From Rhodobacteraceae bacterium D3-12 (GTDB lineage: Bacteria; Pseudomonadota; Alphaproteobacteria; Rhodobacterales; Rhodobacteraceae): a stretch of 64,000 nt of DNA. The stretch is from NCBI GenBank assembly GCA_025916135.1, contig CP104793.1:1488001-1552000 (forward strand), in the 5' to 3' direction. Below the pieces are notes generated by a model. That model saw nothing but the letters and a program-made list of their open reading frames with translations. It searched no databases and was not told where the DNA came from. Both the position numbers and the translations under genes were made by a program. Within the stretch, counting starts at the first letter, position 1, and each line of letters starts with the position of its first letter. Shown here in pieces: positions 26,187 through 36,812 of this stretch.

Positions 26187-28010
26187 TCAGGTCTCGGAGT
26201 CGTCGAAGAACAGCGGGCTGGCACCTTGGGTTGCGGGGCTGGCGTTGCGGCGGAACAGCTCGAACAATTCACGCCCTGTGCCGGAATGGCGCGCCGAGAG
26301 GTCGGCGTGATCGACGGGGCGTTCCGCGAAGGCCTCTGACAGGTTGTCGAGCGTTCCGGCCTTGGCGTCGAGGCGGATGATATCGCCATCGCGCACGCGC
26401 GCGAGCGGGCCGGCGGCGGCGGCTTCGGGCGAGAGGTGGATCGCGGCAGGGATGCGGCCCGACGCGCCGGACATCCGCCCATCGGTCACAAGAGCGACCT
26501 GTTGACCGCGGTCCTGCATCACTGACAACGTCGGTGTTAGCGCGTGCAATTCGGGCATTCCGTTGGCTTGGGGGCCATGAAAGCGCAGCACGACGACCAC
26601 GTCGCCGTCCAGCTCGCCCGCTTTGAAGGCGTCGATCACCGCTTGCTGGCCATCAAACACGCGGGCGGGTGCTTGGATCACGTGATGTTCGGGGGCGACG
26701 GCGGAGATTTTGATGATGCCTTCGCCGAGGTTGCCAAGCAGGCGTTGCAGCCCGCCGGAGGGTTGGAACGGGTCGGCGGCGGGGCGCAGGATTTTGGTGT
26801 TCTCGGACTGCGCCGCACCGGGGGCATAGCTTAGCGCGTTGTCCGCGCCGATCTGTGGCTCGCGGGTGTAGTCTTCGAGACGACCGCCGACGGTGGTGAC
26901 ATCCTCGTGGACAAGGCCCGCGTCGAGCAGCTGCGCGATGAGATAGCCAAGGCCACCCGCCGCATGGAAGTGGTTCACGTCCGCCAGCCCGTTGGGATAG
27001 ACCCGCGCCAGCAGTGGGGTAATCGCCGAGAGGTCAGCGAAATCTTCGAGCGTCAGCAGGATGCCGAAAGCGCGCGCCATGGCCGGCAAATGCAGCACAA
27101 GGTTGGTTGAGCCACCCGTCGCCATCAGCCCGACGATGCCGTTCACAAAGGCGCGTTCGTCGAGCACCTCGCACACGGGGCGATAGCTGTCGCCCAAGGC
27201 GGTTTGGCCGAGGATCGTTTCAACCCCTGCATCGGTGATCGCGCGGCGCAGATCGGTGCCGGGGTTGATAAAGGCCGCGCCGGGCATGTGAAGCCCCATG
27301 ATCTCCATCAGCATCTGGTTGGAGTTGGCGGTGCCATAAAACGTACAGGTGCCGGGGCCGTGGTAGGCGGCCATTTCGGCCTGCATCAGCTCGGCGCGGT
27401 CGATCTCGCCCTTGGCGAAGCGTTTGCGCACCGCCGATTTTTCATCGTTGGAGAGGCCGGATGTCATTGGACCGGCGGGCAGCAGCATGGTGGGCAGGTG
27501 GCCAAAGGCGCCGGCGGCGATCACGAGGCCGGGCACGATCTTGTCACAGATGCCCAGCATCACCACCGCGTCGAACGTATTGTGCGAGAGCGCCACCGAG
27601 GCGGCGAGCGCGATCACGTCACGCGAGAACAGCGAGAGCTCCATGCCGCTTTGCCCTTGGGTCACGCCATCGCACATGGCGGGCACGCCGCCTGCGACCT
27701 GGGCCGTGGCGCCGAGGCGGCGGGCGGTGTTGCGGATCTGTTCGGGGTAGGTTTCGAACGGCTGATGCGCCGAGAGCATATCGTTATAGGCGGTGATGAT
27801 CCCGAGGTTGGGCGCAGGCGCGGTGGCGAGCGCGGTTTGGTCCTGTCCCATTGCGGCATAGGCGTGGGCCTGATTGGAGCAGGAGAGATGGGCGCGCGAT
27901 GGCCCCTGTGACGCCGCATCACGCATCGACGCAAGATACCGCGACCGCCCCGCACGCGAGCGGGAGATGATCCGGTCTGTCACGCGGGCAACTGTGGGAT
28001 GGAGTGTCAT
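26187..28010 (-). CDS. edd: 6-phosphogluconate dehydratase
   Basis: 607 residues of the IlvD/Edd family. It dehydrates 6-phosphogluconate to KDPG in the Entner-Doudoroff pathway, the main glycolytic route in this clade. Seen: [4Fe-4S]-linked cysteines in [19 protein letters not shown] and [11 protein letters not shown], and the C-terminal [17 protein letters not shown]. Edd is favoured over IlvD by the N-terminal [14 protein letters not shown] and the 607-residue length. No eda, zwf or pgl is next to it here. A TTAGCGCTAA palindrome 140 bases upstream may be its operator. Confidence 0.95.
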   Translation of the reverse strand: MTLHPTVARVTDRIISRSRAGRSRYLASMRDAASQGPSRAHLSCSNQAHAYAAMGQDQTALATAPAPNLGIITAYNDMLSAHQPFETYPEQIRNTARRLGATAQVAGGVPAMCDGVTQGQSGMELSLFSRDVIALAASVALSHNTFDAVVMLGICDKIVPGLVIAAGAFGHLPTMLLPAGPMTSGLSNDEKSAVRKRFAKGEIDRAELMQAEMAAYHGPGTCTFYGTANSNQMLMEIMGLHMPGAAFINPGTDLRRAITDAGVETILGQTALGDSYRPVCEVLDERAFVNGIVGLMATGGSTNLVLHLPAMARAFGILLTLEDFADLSAITPLLARVYPNGLADVNHFHAAGGLGYLIAQLLDAGLVHEDVTTVGGRLEDYTREPQIGADNALSYAPGAAQSENTKILRPAADPFQPSGGLQRLLGNLGEGIIKISAVAPEHHVIQAPARVFDGQQAVIDAFKAGELDGDVVVVLRFHGPQANGMPELHALTPTLSVMQDRGQQVALVTDGRMSGASGRIPAAIHLSPEAAAAGPLARVRDGDIIRLDAKAGTLDNLSEAFAERPVDHADLSARHSGTGRELFELFRRNASPATQGASPLFFDDSET

Positions 28011-28323
28011 ATGCTATGTCCTGTGTCTTTTGCGGCGGATGCAAGCCCTGCGCTGCGCCGCCTAGAAAGCGGGGGCGACGCGCGGTTGGGGCGTGTTGCG
28101 GTCGTATCGTCGCTGTTTTGTGGTCGTTGTCTTGATGTAGCAGAGCATATTAGCGCTAACAACTCCACGATCTGTTGCGCGAAAGACTCAAAACCCAGCC
28201 AAACCAAGACTTTGCCGCGCGAAAACCCCGTGATTACCGCGGGGGTGCCTAAAATTTGTCTAATTTCTTGATGATCTTCGGTCGAGATTAAATTCAGGGC
28301 TTGAGACCCGAAGGAGGATGAAC
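28011..28323. other. Intergenic region between divergent edd and lipoprotein genes
   Basis: It holds the candidate operator at 28150-28159 and, near the lipoprotein gene, the strong ribosome site AAGGAGG (28311-28317). No open frame is convincing. Confidence 0.5.
28150..28159. promoter_or_regulatory. Candidate LacI-type operator TTAGCGCTAA
   Basis: A perfect 10-bp palindrome with a central CG, the layout recognised by many LacI-family sugar regulators. It lies 140 bases upstream of edd. The regulator is not in the window; the link to edd is inferred from position and pathway. Confidence 0.45.
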
Positions 28324-29043
28324 ATGAAACGTGTTCGTATGGTTGCATTGGTCGTTTTGGGAATGGCCGTTTCTGGTTGCGCAGGCGTAGAAGCGCCGTC
28401 GCGGAACGCGCCGTTTGAAGCGCCGAGTGTCGCTGCTGTGGCCCCGTCGATGAAAATGGTCGGTTTTGAGGTTCGCGTGCCGAACGCGTTGAAGGTTTCG
28501 GAAGCGAACTCTTATTATCCGACAGGTGATATCGTCTGGCGGGGGGAACCTTTGGGCGACCGCCACGCTCAGGTGAAGAAGATTTTCGACGAGAGCTTGG
28601 CTCAAGTCTCGAAAACCAGCAACGGCAAGGTGCCGGTTCTGGTTGAGATCGAAGTGACCCGCTTTCACGCGTTGACCGAAAAGACGCGCTATACCGTTGG
28701 TGGCCGTCACGAGATTCAGTTCGTGATGCATCTGTTGAACCCCGAAACCCGTCAGCCGGTCGCCGAGCCGCGCCCGATTGACGCGACGTTCAAAGCGTTT
28801 GGCGGCGCACGTGCCATCGCGGCAGAGCGCAACGGTGTGACACAGCGCAAGCGGATCGCCGGGCGTTTGATTTCGGTTGTTCAGAAAGAATTGGGCAAAA
28901 CCTCGGGCGTGGCGGCGCAGGGCGGCGATGTTGTGTCGCGCAATGTGACCGAGACCCCGGTTGTCAAAAAGCCGCGCAAAACCGCGCTTAAAGCATCGGG
29001 CAAGGCGCTTGTCGCCGGTGACCGGACGAACAGCTTGTTCTAA
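28324..29043 (+). CDS. DUF6778-type outer-membrane lipoprotein
   Basis: About 239 residues. Lipoprotein signal with a lipobox cysteine in MAVSGCAGVEAPS (about residue 19). The rest is a soluble periplasmic domain with MVGFEVRVPNALKVSEANSYYP, DIVWRGEPLGDRH and FHALTEKTRYTVGGRHEIQF, a pattern I associate with DUF6778, a Rhodobacterales family of unknown function. The tail is Lys-rich. Start 28324 is chosen because AAGGAGG stands six bases ahead; the ATG at 28318 directly abuts that site. A 12-bp hairpin follows the gene. Confidence 0.8.
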   Translation: MKRVRMVALVVLGMAVSGCAGVEAPSRNAPFEAPSVAAVAPSMKMVGFEVRVPNALKVSEANSYYPTGDIVWRGEPLGDRHAQVKKIFDESLAQVSKTSNGKVPVLVEIEVTRFHALTEKTRYTVGGRHEIQFVMHLLNPETRQPVAEPRPIDATFKAFGGARAIAAERNGVTQRKRIAGRLISVVQKELGKTSGVAAQGGDVVSRNVTETPVVKKPRKTALKASGKALVAGDRTNSLF

Positions 29044-29072
29044 GCCCCCTTTCACAGGGACAGCGAAACATG

Positions 29073-29102
29073 TAAGGGGACGGCCATGCAGCCGTCCCCT
29101 TA
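29073..29102 (+). promoter_or_regulatory. 12-bp hairpin with the next start codon in its loop
   Basis: TAAGGGGACGGC (29073-29084) pairs perfectly with GCCGTCCCCTTA (29091-29102); the six-base loop CATGCA contains the ATG of the methyltransferase gene. The likely ribosome site AAGGGGA is inside the stem. No T-run follows, so it is a poor terminator and a better candidate for translational control. Confidence 0.7.
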
Positions 29103-30312
29103 TCCATTTGTCCGCCTGAAACCGAAATCTGATGCACGGCGTTTGCGCCATGGGCATCCTTGGGTCTTTGCCAATGATATGGTGAGCGACCGGAGGACCA
29201 AGGCGATTGCGCCCGGTGGCATTGCCGTTTTGCAGGACGCCGAGCGGCGCGACATCGGTTTGGTGGCGGTGAACCCGAATTCCAAGATTTTCTGCCGGAT
29301 GCTGTCACGCGATGTCGAGACAGTGATTGATCGCGCGTGGTTTGCCGACAAGCTGCGCCGGGCTTTGGCGTTGCGCGAGCGGGCTTATGATGCGCCGTTT
29401 TACCGGTTGATCCATGCCGAGGGCGACGGTTTACCCGGTGTGGTGATCGACCGGTTCGGCGATGTGGCGGTGATTCAGCCCAATGCCGCATGGGCCGAAG
29501 TGCGCTTGGATGAGTTGAGCGCGGCGCTGGCCGAGGTGACGGGGGTGAGTTGCATCCTCAAAAACGCCAGCGGGCGGGCGCGTGGCCTTGAAGGATTGGA
29601 CGAAGATCAGGCGGTTTTGTTGGGCGAGGCGCCGGGGGCGCCGGTGCCGGTGGTGATGAATGGGGCCACCTATATGGCCGATCTGATGGGCGGGCAGAAG
29701 ACGGGGCTGTTTTTCGATCAGCGCGAGAATCAGGGCTTTGCCGCGCGGCTGTCGCGCGGGGCGCGGGTGTTGGATGTGTTCAGCCATGTTGGCGGTTTTG
29801 GCTTGGCCGCATTGGCAGGCGGTGCGGAAAGCGCCTTGGCGGTTGATGGATCGGCCCCGGCGCTGGCGCTGGCCGAGGAGGGCGCGCGCGCATCGGGGTT
29901 TGAGGGGCAGTTTGCCACCCGCAAGGGCGACGCGTTTGACACGATGAACGCATTGGCCGAGGCCGGAGAGCGGTTTGACGTGGTGATCTGTGATCCGCCC
30001 GCATTCGCGCCGAGCAAGCAGGCGTTGGAGCCGGGGTTGCGGGCCTATGAGAAGGTCGCGCGGATTGCGGCGGGGCTGGTCGCCGAAGGCGGCATTCTGG
30101 CTCTGTGTTCGTGTTCGCACGCGGCGGATTTGGCGAAGTTTCGCGGTGCCTCTATTCGCGGGATTGGCCGGGCCGGGCGCGAGGGCAGTTTGATCCACAC
30201 CGGCTTTGCCGGGCCGGACCATCCGATGCACCCGCAGCTGGCCGAGAGCGGTTACCTCAAGGCGTTGTTTTTCCGGCTAAACGGTCACGCGTTACCTTCG
30301 GGGCGCGATTGA
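29086..30312 (+). CDS. RlmI-like class I SAM-dependent rRNA methyltransferase
   Basis: 408 residues. An N-terminal PUA domain (about 1-80, FVRLKPKSDARRLRHGHPWVFAN), a central EEHEE-like segment, and a Rossmann methyltransferase domain with the SAM loop VLDVFSHVGGFGLAALAGG, the motif DVVICDPPAF and CSCSHAADL near the end. RlmI methylates 23S rRNA at m5C1962; this is a homologue but the target base is unproven. The conserved start PFVRLKPK fixes the ATG at 29086, which sits in a hairpin loop. The PIN gene follows 79 bases later. Confidence 0.9.
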   Translation: MQPSPYPFVRLKPKSDARRLRHGHPWVFANDMVSDRRTKAIAPGGIAVLQDAERRDIGLVAVNPNSKIFCRMLSRDVETVIDRAWFADKLRRALALRERAYDAPFYRLIHAEGDGLPGVVIDRFGDVAVIQPNAAWAEVRLDELSAALAEVTGVSCILKNASGRARGLEGLDEDQAVLLGEAPGAPVPVVMNGATYMADLMGGQKTGLFFDQRENQGFAARLSRGARVLDVFSHVGGFGLAALAGGAESALAVDGSAPALALAEEGARASGFEGQFATRKGDAFDTMNALAEAGERFDVVICDPPAFAPSKQALEPGLRAYEKVARIAAGLVAEGGILALCSCSHAADLAKFRGASIRGIGRAGREGSLIHTGFAGPDHPMHPQLAESGYLKALFFRLNGHALPSGRD

Positions 30313-30334
30313 GGCGGGGCGCGGCGCGATATTC

Positions 30335-30391
30335 AAGCGTTTCGCGCGCATTGCTCAAAACCTGTGAGTCGGGTTTGGCGAGGAACGCTTT
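30335..30391 (+). repeat. Hairpin element, copy 1 (before the PIN gene)
   Basis: Nested arms: AAGCGTTTCG with CGAGGAACGCTT outside, and AAAACC with GGGTTT inside. The same pattern recurs at 36101-36213 and 48975-49029. In this copy the 3' arm reads CGAGGAACGC instead of CGAAACGC, creating a ribosome site seven bases before the PIN ATG. Confidence 0.6.
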
Positions 30392-30943
30392 ATGAGAGCG
30401 GTTCTGGACGCCTGTGTGATCTATCCGACAGTGATGCGGGAGGTCTTGCTTGGCGTGGCCGGGTTGGACGCCTACGAGCCGCGCTGGTCGGATCGGATCA
30501 TGGAAGAATGGGCGCGTGCGGCGCGCAAGCTTGGCCCCGAGGGCGAGGCACAGGCGCGCGGCGAGGTGGCGATGCTCAAGGCGCGTTGGCCGGAGGCGGC
30601 GGTGTCGTGGCCCGAGTCGCTGGAGAACCGGCTGTGGTTGCCCGATCCGGCGGATGTGCATGTGTTGGCGGCGGCGATTGCCGGGTCTGCAGATGTGATC
30701 GTGACGATGAATGCCAAAGATTTCCCACGCCAGATTTTGGCCGAAGAGGGGGTGAGCCGGGTCGATCCGGATGCGTTTCTGCTCGGCTTTTGGCAGGGGT
30801 ACGCGGAGGGCGTTGAGGGCGTTGTTGCGCGGATTGTGCAAGAGGCGCGGCGCTTGTCCGGAGAGGATTGGAGCGCGCGGGCGCTGTTGAAAAAGGCGCG
30901 GTTGCCGAGGCTGGGCAAGGCGGTGCGTGCGCGGCTCGATTGA
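30392..30943 (+). CDS. PIN-domain protein, RSP_2648 family
   Basis: 183 residues. A PIN nuclease fold with acidic residues in VLDACVIYP (residue 6), IMEEWARAA, DPADVHVLAAA and VTMNAKDFP, the expected metal-binding Asp/Glu set of a ribonuclease. It belongs to a Rhodobacterales PIN family named after a Rhodobacter sphaeroides locus. There is no antitoxin-like gene on either side, so it is probably not a standard VapC toxin. Downstream of an rRNA methyltransferase, a role in RNA processing is possible but unproven. Confidence 0.82.
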   Translation: MRAVLDACVIYPTVMREVLLGVAGLDAYEPRWSDRIMEEWARAARKLGPEGEAQARGEVAMLKARWPEAAVSWPESLENRLWLPDPADVHVLAAAIAGSADVIVTMNAKDFPRQILAEEGVSRVDPDAFLLGFWQGYAEGVEGVVARIVQEARRLSGEDWSARALLKKARLPRLGKAVRARLD

Positions 30944-30951
30944 GGCGGGGA

Positions 30952-30983
30952 GGCCCGGAATCAAGGCCGCAGGCCGCCGGGCC
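30952..30983. repeat. GC-rich intergenic repeat, copy A
   Basis: A 32-base sequence starting GGCCCGGAATCAAGG and ending GCCGCCGGGCC. It recurs at 42528-42558 with a single base deleted. It lies just past the PIN gene and can fold (GGCCCGG with CCGGGCC). Confidence 0.7.
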
Positions 30984-31012
30984 ATCGTCAGCCCCTCCCG
31001 TGGGCTGACGAT
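30984..31012. terminator. 11-bp inverted repeat between PIN and acnA genes
   Basis: ATCGTCAGCCC (30984-30994) pairs perfectly with GGGCTGACGAT (31002-31012) across a 7-base loop. No T-run is present on either side. It sits directly after the GC-rich repeat and may be part of the same element or a factor-assisted terminator. Confidence 0.45.
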
Positions 31013-31133
31013 TGGCTGAGGGCAGAGCGCCATTGGTTCTCTTGGGAAGACTGAGCCGGTATAAAGCGCTTTGCCATTCACGTTGGGTCGTCATCCCAGG
31101 GGCTGACGCTGGCCGGGCTTGGCGCTCAAAGCA

Positions 31134-31163
31134 AAGCGCCCCGACCGAATGGCCGGGGCGCTT
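31134..31163 (-). terminator. Terminator of acnA
   Basis: AAGCGCCCCGACC (31134) pairs with GGCCGGGGCGCTT (to 31163) with one mismatch. On the minus strand the stem is followed by TTTGCTTT. It lies 23 bases past the acnA stop. Confidence 0.75.
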
Positions 31164-31185
31164 CCCTATCGGATTTGCGAACGTC

Positions 31186-33930
<2,745 letters not shown>

Positions 33931-34013
33931 TTGGCTGTCTCCGGCAGATGAGGAATGTCGTCGCGCCCGCTTTTGACGCATCATAGGAGTCGGATCAAGG
34001 GGGCGTTCGGCTT

Positions 34014-34037
34014 TTTTGTATACTATTGCACACAAAA
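34014..34037. promoter_or_regulatory. Candidate operator upstream of acnA
   Basis: TTTTGT (34014-34019) and ACAAAA (34032-34037) form an inverted repeat; the left half contains GTATAC. It lies about 85 bases before the acnA start in an AT-rich pocket. The TTGTATAC half resembles GntR-family sites, but the regulator is unknown. Confidence 0.4.
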
Positions 34038-34148
34038 GCGCGGATTTGGCCGGTATTCTGCCTGACGTCTGCGGTTTCTGGCGTGCAGCGGGGCGTTGAC
34101 AGGGGCGTGGACAGGGGCGGGTGTTCGCACCGCTGCACCTGGCGCGCG

Positions 34149-34193
34149 GAATTCCGTGACGGAATTCGGGCCGGAATTCGCGACGAATTCCGG
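34149..34193. repeat. Two adjacent GAATTC hairpins
   Basis: GAATTCCG-TGA-CGGAATTC (34149-34167), then CCGGAATTCG-CGA-CGAATTCCGG (34171-34193). Four GAATTC words fall within 44 bases and both stems are perfect. Confidence 0.7.
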
Positions 34194-34307
34194 TTTGGAG
34201 GCGGTGGCTCACCTCTTACTCGCAAAACCTTGATTGGTTATTTCAATCGTGGCTGCATAAGGAAGAGAGGGGACGGACATGCATCAGCAAATAGGGACAC
34301 ATCGGTC

Positions 34308-35012
34308 ATGACGCGACTAATCGCATGGGCGGCAGCAATCTGGGTGGTTTTGGCGGCGAGCGTTTCGGCGCAACCGGCGGGCAAGCCGTTGATCGTGGTC
34401 GAGCTTTACACCAGTCAGGGCTGTTCAAGCTGCCCTCCGGCGGATGCGTTTCTGCACAAGCTGGCCAAGCGGGCGGATGTGGTCGCGCTGTCTATGCATG
34501 TCGATTACTGGGATTATATCGGCTGGAAAGATGTTTTCGCCGACCACAAGTTCACCCTGCGCCAGCATGGTTATGCGCGGGCCGGGCAACGACGCTCGGT
34601 CTATACGCCGCAGATGATTATTCACGGGCAGGACCATGTTGTTGGCAACCACCCGATGGATGTGAGCGAGATTATCAAACGCTATCAGGCGCGCACTCAG
34701 AGTATTGTGCTTAAGGCCAGCCGCGAGGGTGGGCAGGTGATGATCCGCGCCAGTGGCGGGCAGGGTGCCGGGCCGATGGTGGTTCAACTGGTGCAGTATG
34801 AGCCGGAGGTGAAGGTTGATATTCGCCGCGGCGAAAACGCTGGCAAGACGATTTCATACGCAAACGTGGTGCGCGAGTGGCAGGTGATCGGCGAGTGGAA
34901 CGGCGCCAAGCCCGTGGCGTTGAGCGCAAAGGCGGCGGGCAAATTGCCGATGGCCGTGATCGTGCAGCAAAAAGGCTTTGGCCCGATTGTTGCCGCCGCG
35001 CGGGTCGAATGA
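34308..35012 (+). CDS. DUF1223 exported thioredoxin-like protein
   Basis: 234 residues. Signal peptide MTRLIAWAAAIWVVLAASVSAQ, then the DUF1223 signature VVELYTSQGCSSCPPADAFL with a CSSC pair, SMHVDYWDYIGWKDVFA and RSVYTPQMIIHGQ. The CSSC site and fold suggest a periplasmic thiol-active or metal-linked protein, but no activity is established for the family. Start at 34308 is preferred because longer in-frame sequence runs through the GAATTC hairpins. It stands alone between divergent acnA and convergent MoxR. Confidence 0.87.
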   Translation: MTRLIAWAAAIWVVLAASVSAQPAGKPLIVVELYTSQGCSSCPPADAFLHKLAKRADVVALSMHVDYWDYIGWKDVFADHKFTLRQHGYARAGQRRSVYTPQMIIHGQDHVVGNHPMDVSEIIKRYQARTQSIVLKASREGGQVMIRASGGQGAGPMVVQLVQYEPEVKVDIRRGENAGKTISYANVVREWQVIGEWNGAKPVALSAKAAGKLPMAVIVQQKGFGPIVAAARVE

Positions 35013-35146
35013 GGCTTCGGCCAGTATTTCAGCTTTGATCGGAAGATATTTGCCGGCGTTCAGGCGCGGGCGGCCCGTTGGGCGGTCGCGGAGCGCCTAG
35101 GTGCGCAGAGCATGCCCCAAGCGGGCCTATGGTCGGTGGTAAGGGC

Positions 35147-35177
35147 GGGGCGCAGGACGAAGGGGTCTCTGCGCCCC
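35147..35177 (-). terminator. Hairpin past the MoxR gene
   Basis: GGGGCGCAG (35147-35155) pairs perfectly with CTGCGCCCC (35169-35177). It lies eight bases past the MoxR stop but lacks a T-run, so it may be a weak or factor-assisted terminator. Confidence 0.5.
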
Positions 35178-35184
35178 GATTGCT

Positions 35185-36027
35185 TTAGCGGCTTTGCGAG
35201 CGGGCCATGAAGGCCAGACGTTCAAAGAGATGCACGTCCTGTTCATTCTTCAAGAGCGCGCCGTGCAGTTTTGGCAGGGCGTTGGCCCCGTCGCGTTTGA
35301 GATCCTCGGCAGAGAGATCCTCGGCCAGCAGCAGTTTGAGCCAGTCGAGCACTTCGGAGGTTGAGGGCTTTTTCTTCAAGCCCGGCGTTTCGCGCACCTC
35401 GTAGAATTGCGTCAGGGCGGTTGTCAAAAGCTGCTCCTTGATCCCCGGATGGTGCACATCGACGATGGCGCGCATGGTGTCGGCCTCGGGGAAGCGGATG
35501 TAGTGGAAGAAGCAGCGGCGCAGGAAGGCGTCGGGCAGCTCTTTTTCATTGTTGGAGGTGATGATCATCACCGGGCGGTGCTTGGCCTTGATGGTTTCGC
35601 CGGTCTCGTAGACGTGGAATTCCATCTTATCGAGTTCCTGCAACAGGTCGTTGGGGAATTCGATGTCGGCCTTGTCGATCTCGTCAATCAGCAGGACGAC
35701 TTTTTCATCCGCATCGAAGGCTTCCCAGAGCTTGCCGCGCTTGATGTAGTTCTTGACGTCATGCACGCGCTCTTCGCCGAGCTGGCTGTCGCGCAGGCGG
35801 CTGACGGCGTCGTATTCATAGAGGCCCTGTTGCGCCTTGGTGGTGGATTTGATGTTCCATTCGATCATTCGCAGACCGAGGGCATCCGCCACCTGACGCG
35901 CCAATTCGGTTTTGCCGGTGCCGGGTTCGCCCTTGACCAAAAGGGGGCGTTCGAGGGTTACGGCGGCGTTGACCGCGACTTTGAGATCCTCGGTTGCCAC
36001 ATAGCTTGAGGTGCCTTCGAATTTCAT
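35185..36027 (-). CDS. MoxR-family AAA+ ATPase
   Basis: 280 residues. Walker A in VKGEPGTGKTELARQVAD (about residue 35), Walker B in VVLLIDEIDKADIEFPND, sensor 1 in MIITSNNEKELPDAFLRRC. MoxR ATPases act as chaperones that mature enzyme complexes, usually with a VWA-domain partner. No VWA gene is adjacent; it may lie elsewhere or past the window, so the client is unknown. It is divergent from dksA with 277 bases between the starts. Confidence 0.92.
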   Translation of the reverse strand: MKFEGTSSYVATEDLKVAVNAAVTLERPLLVKGEPGTGKTELARQVADALGLRMIEWNIKSTTKAQQGLYEYDAVSRLRDSQLGEERVHDVKNYIKRGKLWEAFDADEKVVLLIDEIDKADIEFPNDLLQELDKMEFHVYETGETIKAKHRPVMIITSNNEKELPDAFLRRCFFHYIRFPEADTMRAIVDVHHPGIKEQLLTTALTQFYEVRETPGLKKKPSTSEVLDWLKLLLAEDLSAEDLKRDGANALPKLHGALLKNEQDVHLFERLAFMARSQSR

Positions 36028-36100
36028 CTGCGCTTCCAGTCTTTGTCAATTGTCGAGCGGCACCCTAAAGCAACCAAATTTTCACCGCAATGCGATGCTA

Positions 36101-36213
36101 GGTCGTTTCGAGGGAAACCTGAAAGACGGTGTTTATGTAGCGCAGGCCATCGTTTAGGCGTGTTGCAAGCAAGGGTTGAAACCGGGGTTCAAGGTTTTTA
36201 ACGAAACGCCTTA
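36101..36213. repeat. Hairpin element, copy 2 (upstream of dksA)
   Basis: CGTTTCG (36104-36110) with CGAAACG (36202-36208) outside, and AAACCT (36115-36120) with AGGTTT (36192-36197) inside, enclosing a longer loop than the other copies. Its 3' arm shares the core AGGTTTTTNACGAAACGC with the copy at 48975-49029. Confidence 0.55.
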
Positions 36214-36304
36214 AGGGTAGTGACAATCCTTTTTCAGGAGAGTAAGACGCAGGCGCATGGAAGGGGTGCCAATGAACGATTTTGGCCAAACTGAGGGAAA
36301 AAGC

Positions 36305-36727
36305 ATGAAAGCTGAAACCTTTCTGCCGGATGATTACCGTCCGGCTGAAAATGAGCCGTTCATGAACGATCGCCAGCTCGAATATTTTCGTCGCAAGCTG
36401 ATGAACTGGAGAGAAGAGCTTCTTGATGGAAGCCGGGACACAATTGAGGGTTTGCAAGAACACACCCGCAATATTCCCGACGTCGCCGACCGCGCCAGCG
36501 AGGAAACCGACCGCGCATTGGAATTGCGGACACGGGACCGGCAGCGCAAATTGGTTGCTAAAATCGACAGTGCATTGCGCCGGATCGAAGAGGGCGAATA
36601 CGGCTATTGCGAAGTGACCGGTGAGCCGATCTCGCTCAAGCGGCTGGATGCGCGGCCCATCGCCACGATGAGCCTTGAAGCGCAAGAGCGGCACGAGCGG
36701 CGCGAGAAGGTGCATCGGGACGACTGA
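36305..36727 (+). CDS. dksA: RNA polymerase-binding transcription factor DksA
   Basis: About 140 residues. DksA enters the RNA polymerase secondary channel and works with ppGpp in the stringent response. The coiled-coil tip DVADRASEETDRALELRTRDR holds the acidic and Ala residues needed for activity. The C-terminal zinc-finger region keeps only one of four cysteines (YGYCEVTGEPISLKRLDARP, then ATMSLEAQ), so it cannot bind zinc in the normal way; one-cysteine DksA proteins are known from Rhodobacter. ATG at 36305 has GAGGG seven bases ahead; ATG at 36272 with GGAAGGGG is a plausible longer start. Confidence 0.93.
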   Translation: MKAETFLPDDYRPAENEPFMNDRQLEYFRRKLMNWREELLDGSRDTIEGLQEHTRNIPDVADRASEETDRALELRTRDRQRKLVAKIDSALRRIEEGEYGYCEVTGEPISLKRLDARPIATMSLEAQERHERREKVHRDD

Positions 36728-36759
36728 CCGGTACATGAACACGCGGTAAGACAGATAAG

Positions 36760-36790
36760 AACGCCGGGGTGGTTTGCCCCGGCGTTTTTT
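36760..36790 (+). terminator. Terminator of dksA
   Basis: AACGCCGGGG, loop TGGTTT, then GCCCCGGCGTT, followed by a T-run (36785-36790). A textbook intrinsic terminator 33 bases past the dksA stop. Confidence 0.9.
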
Positions 36791-36812
36791 ATGGGCGAAA
36801 GGGGTTTTGGCG

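Larger units (their letters stand above)
33931..34307. other. Intergenic region between acnA and the DUF1223 gene
   Basis: About 377 bases. From left to right it holds the palindrome at 34014-34037, a direct repeat of GACAGGGGCG (two copies with a short spacer, 34099-34120), and two GAATTC-based hairpins at 34149-34193. No convincing gene. Confidence 0.5.
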
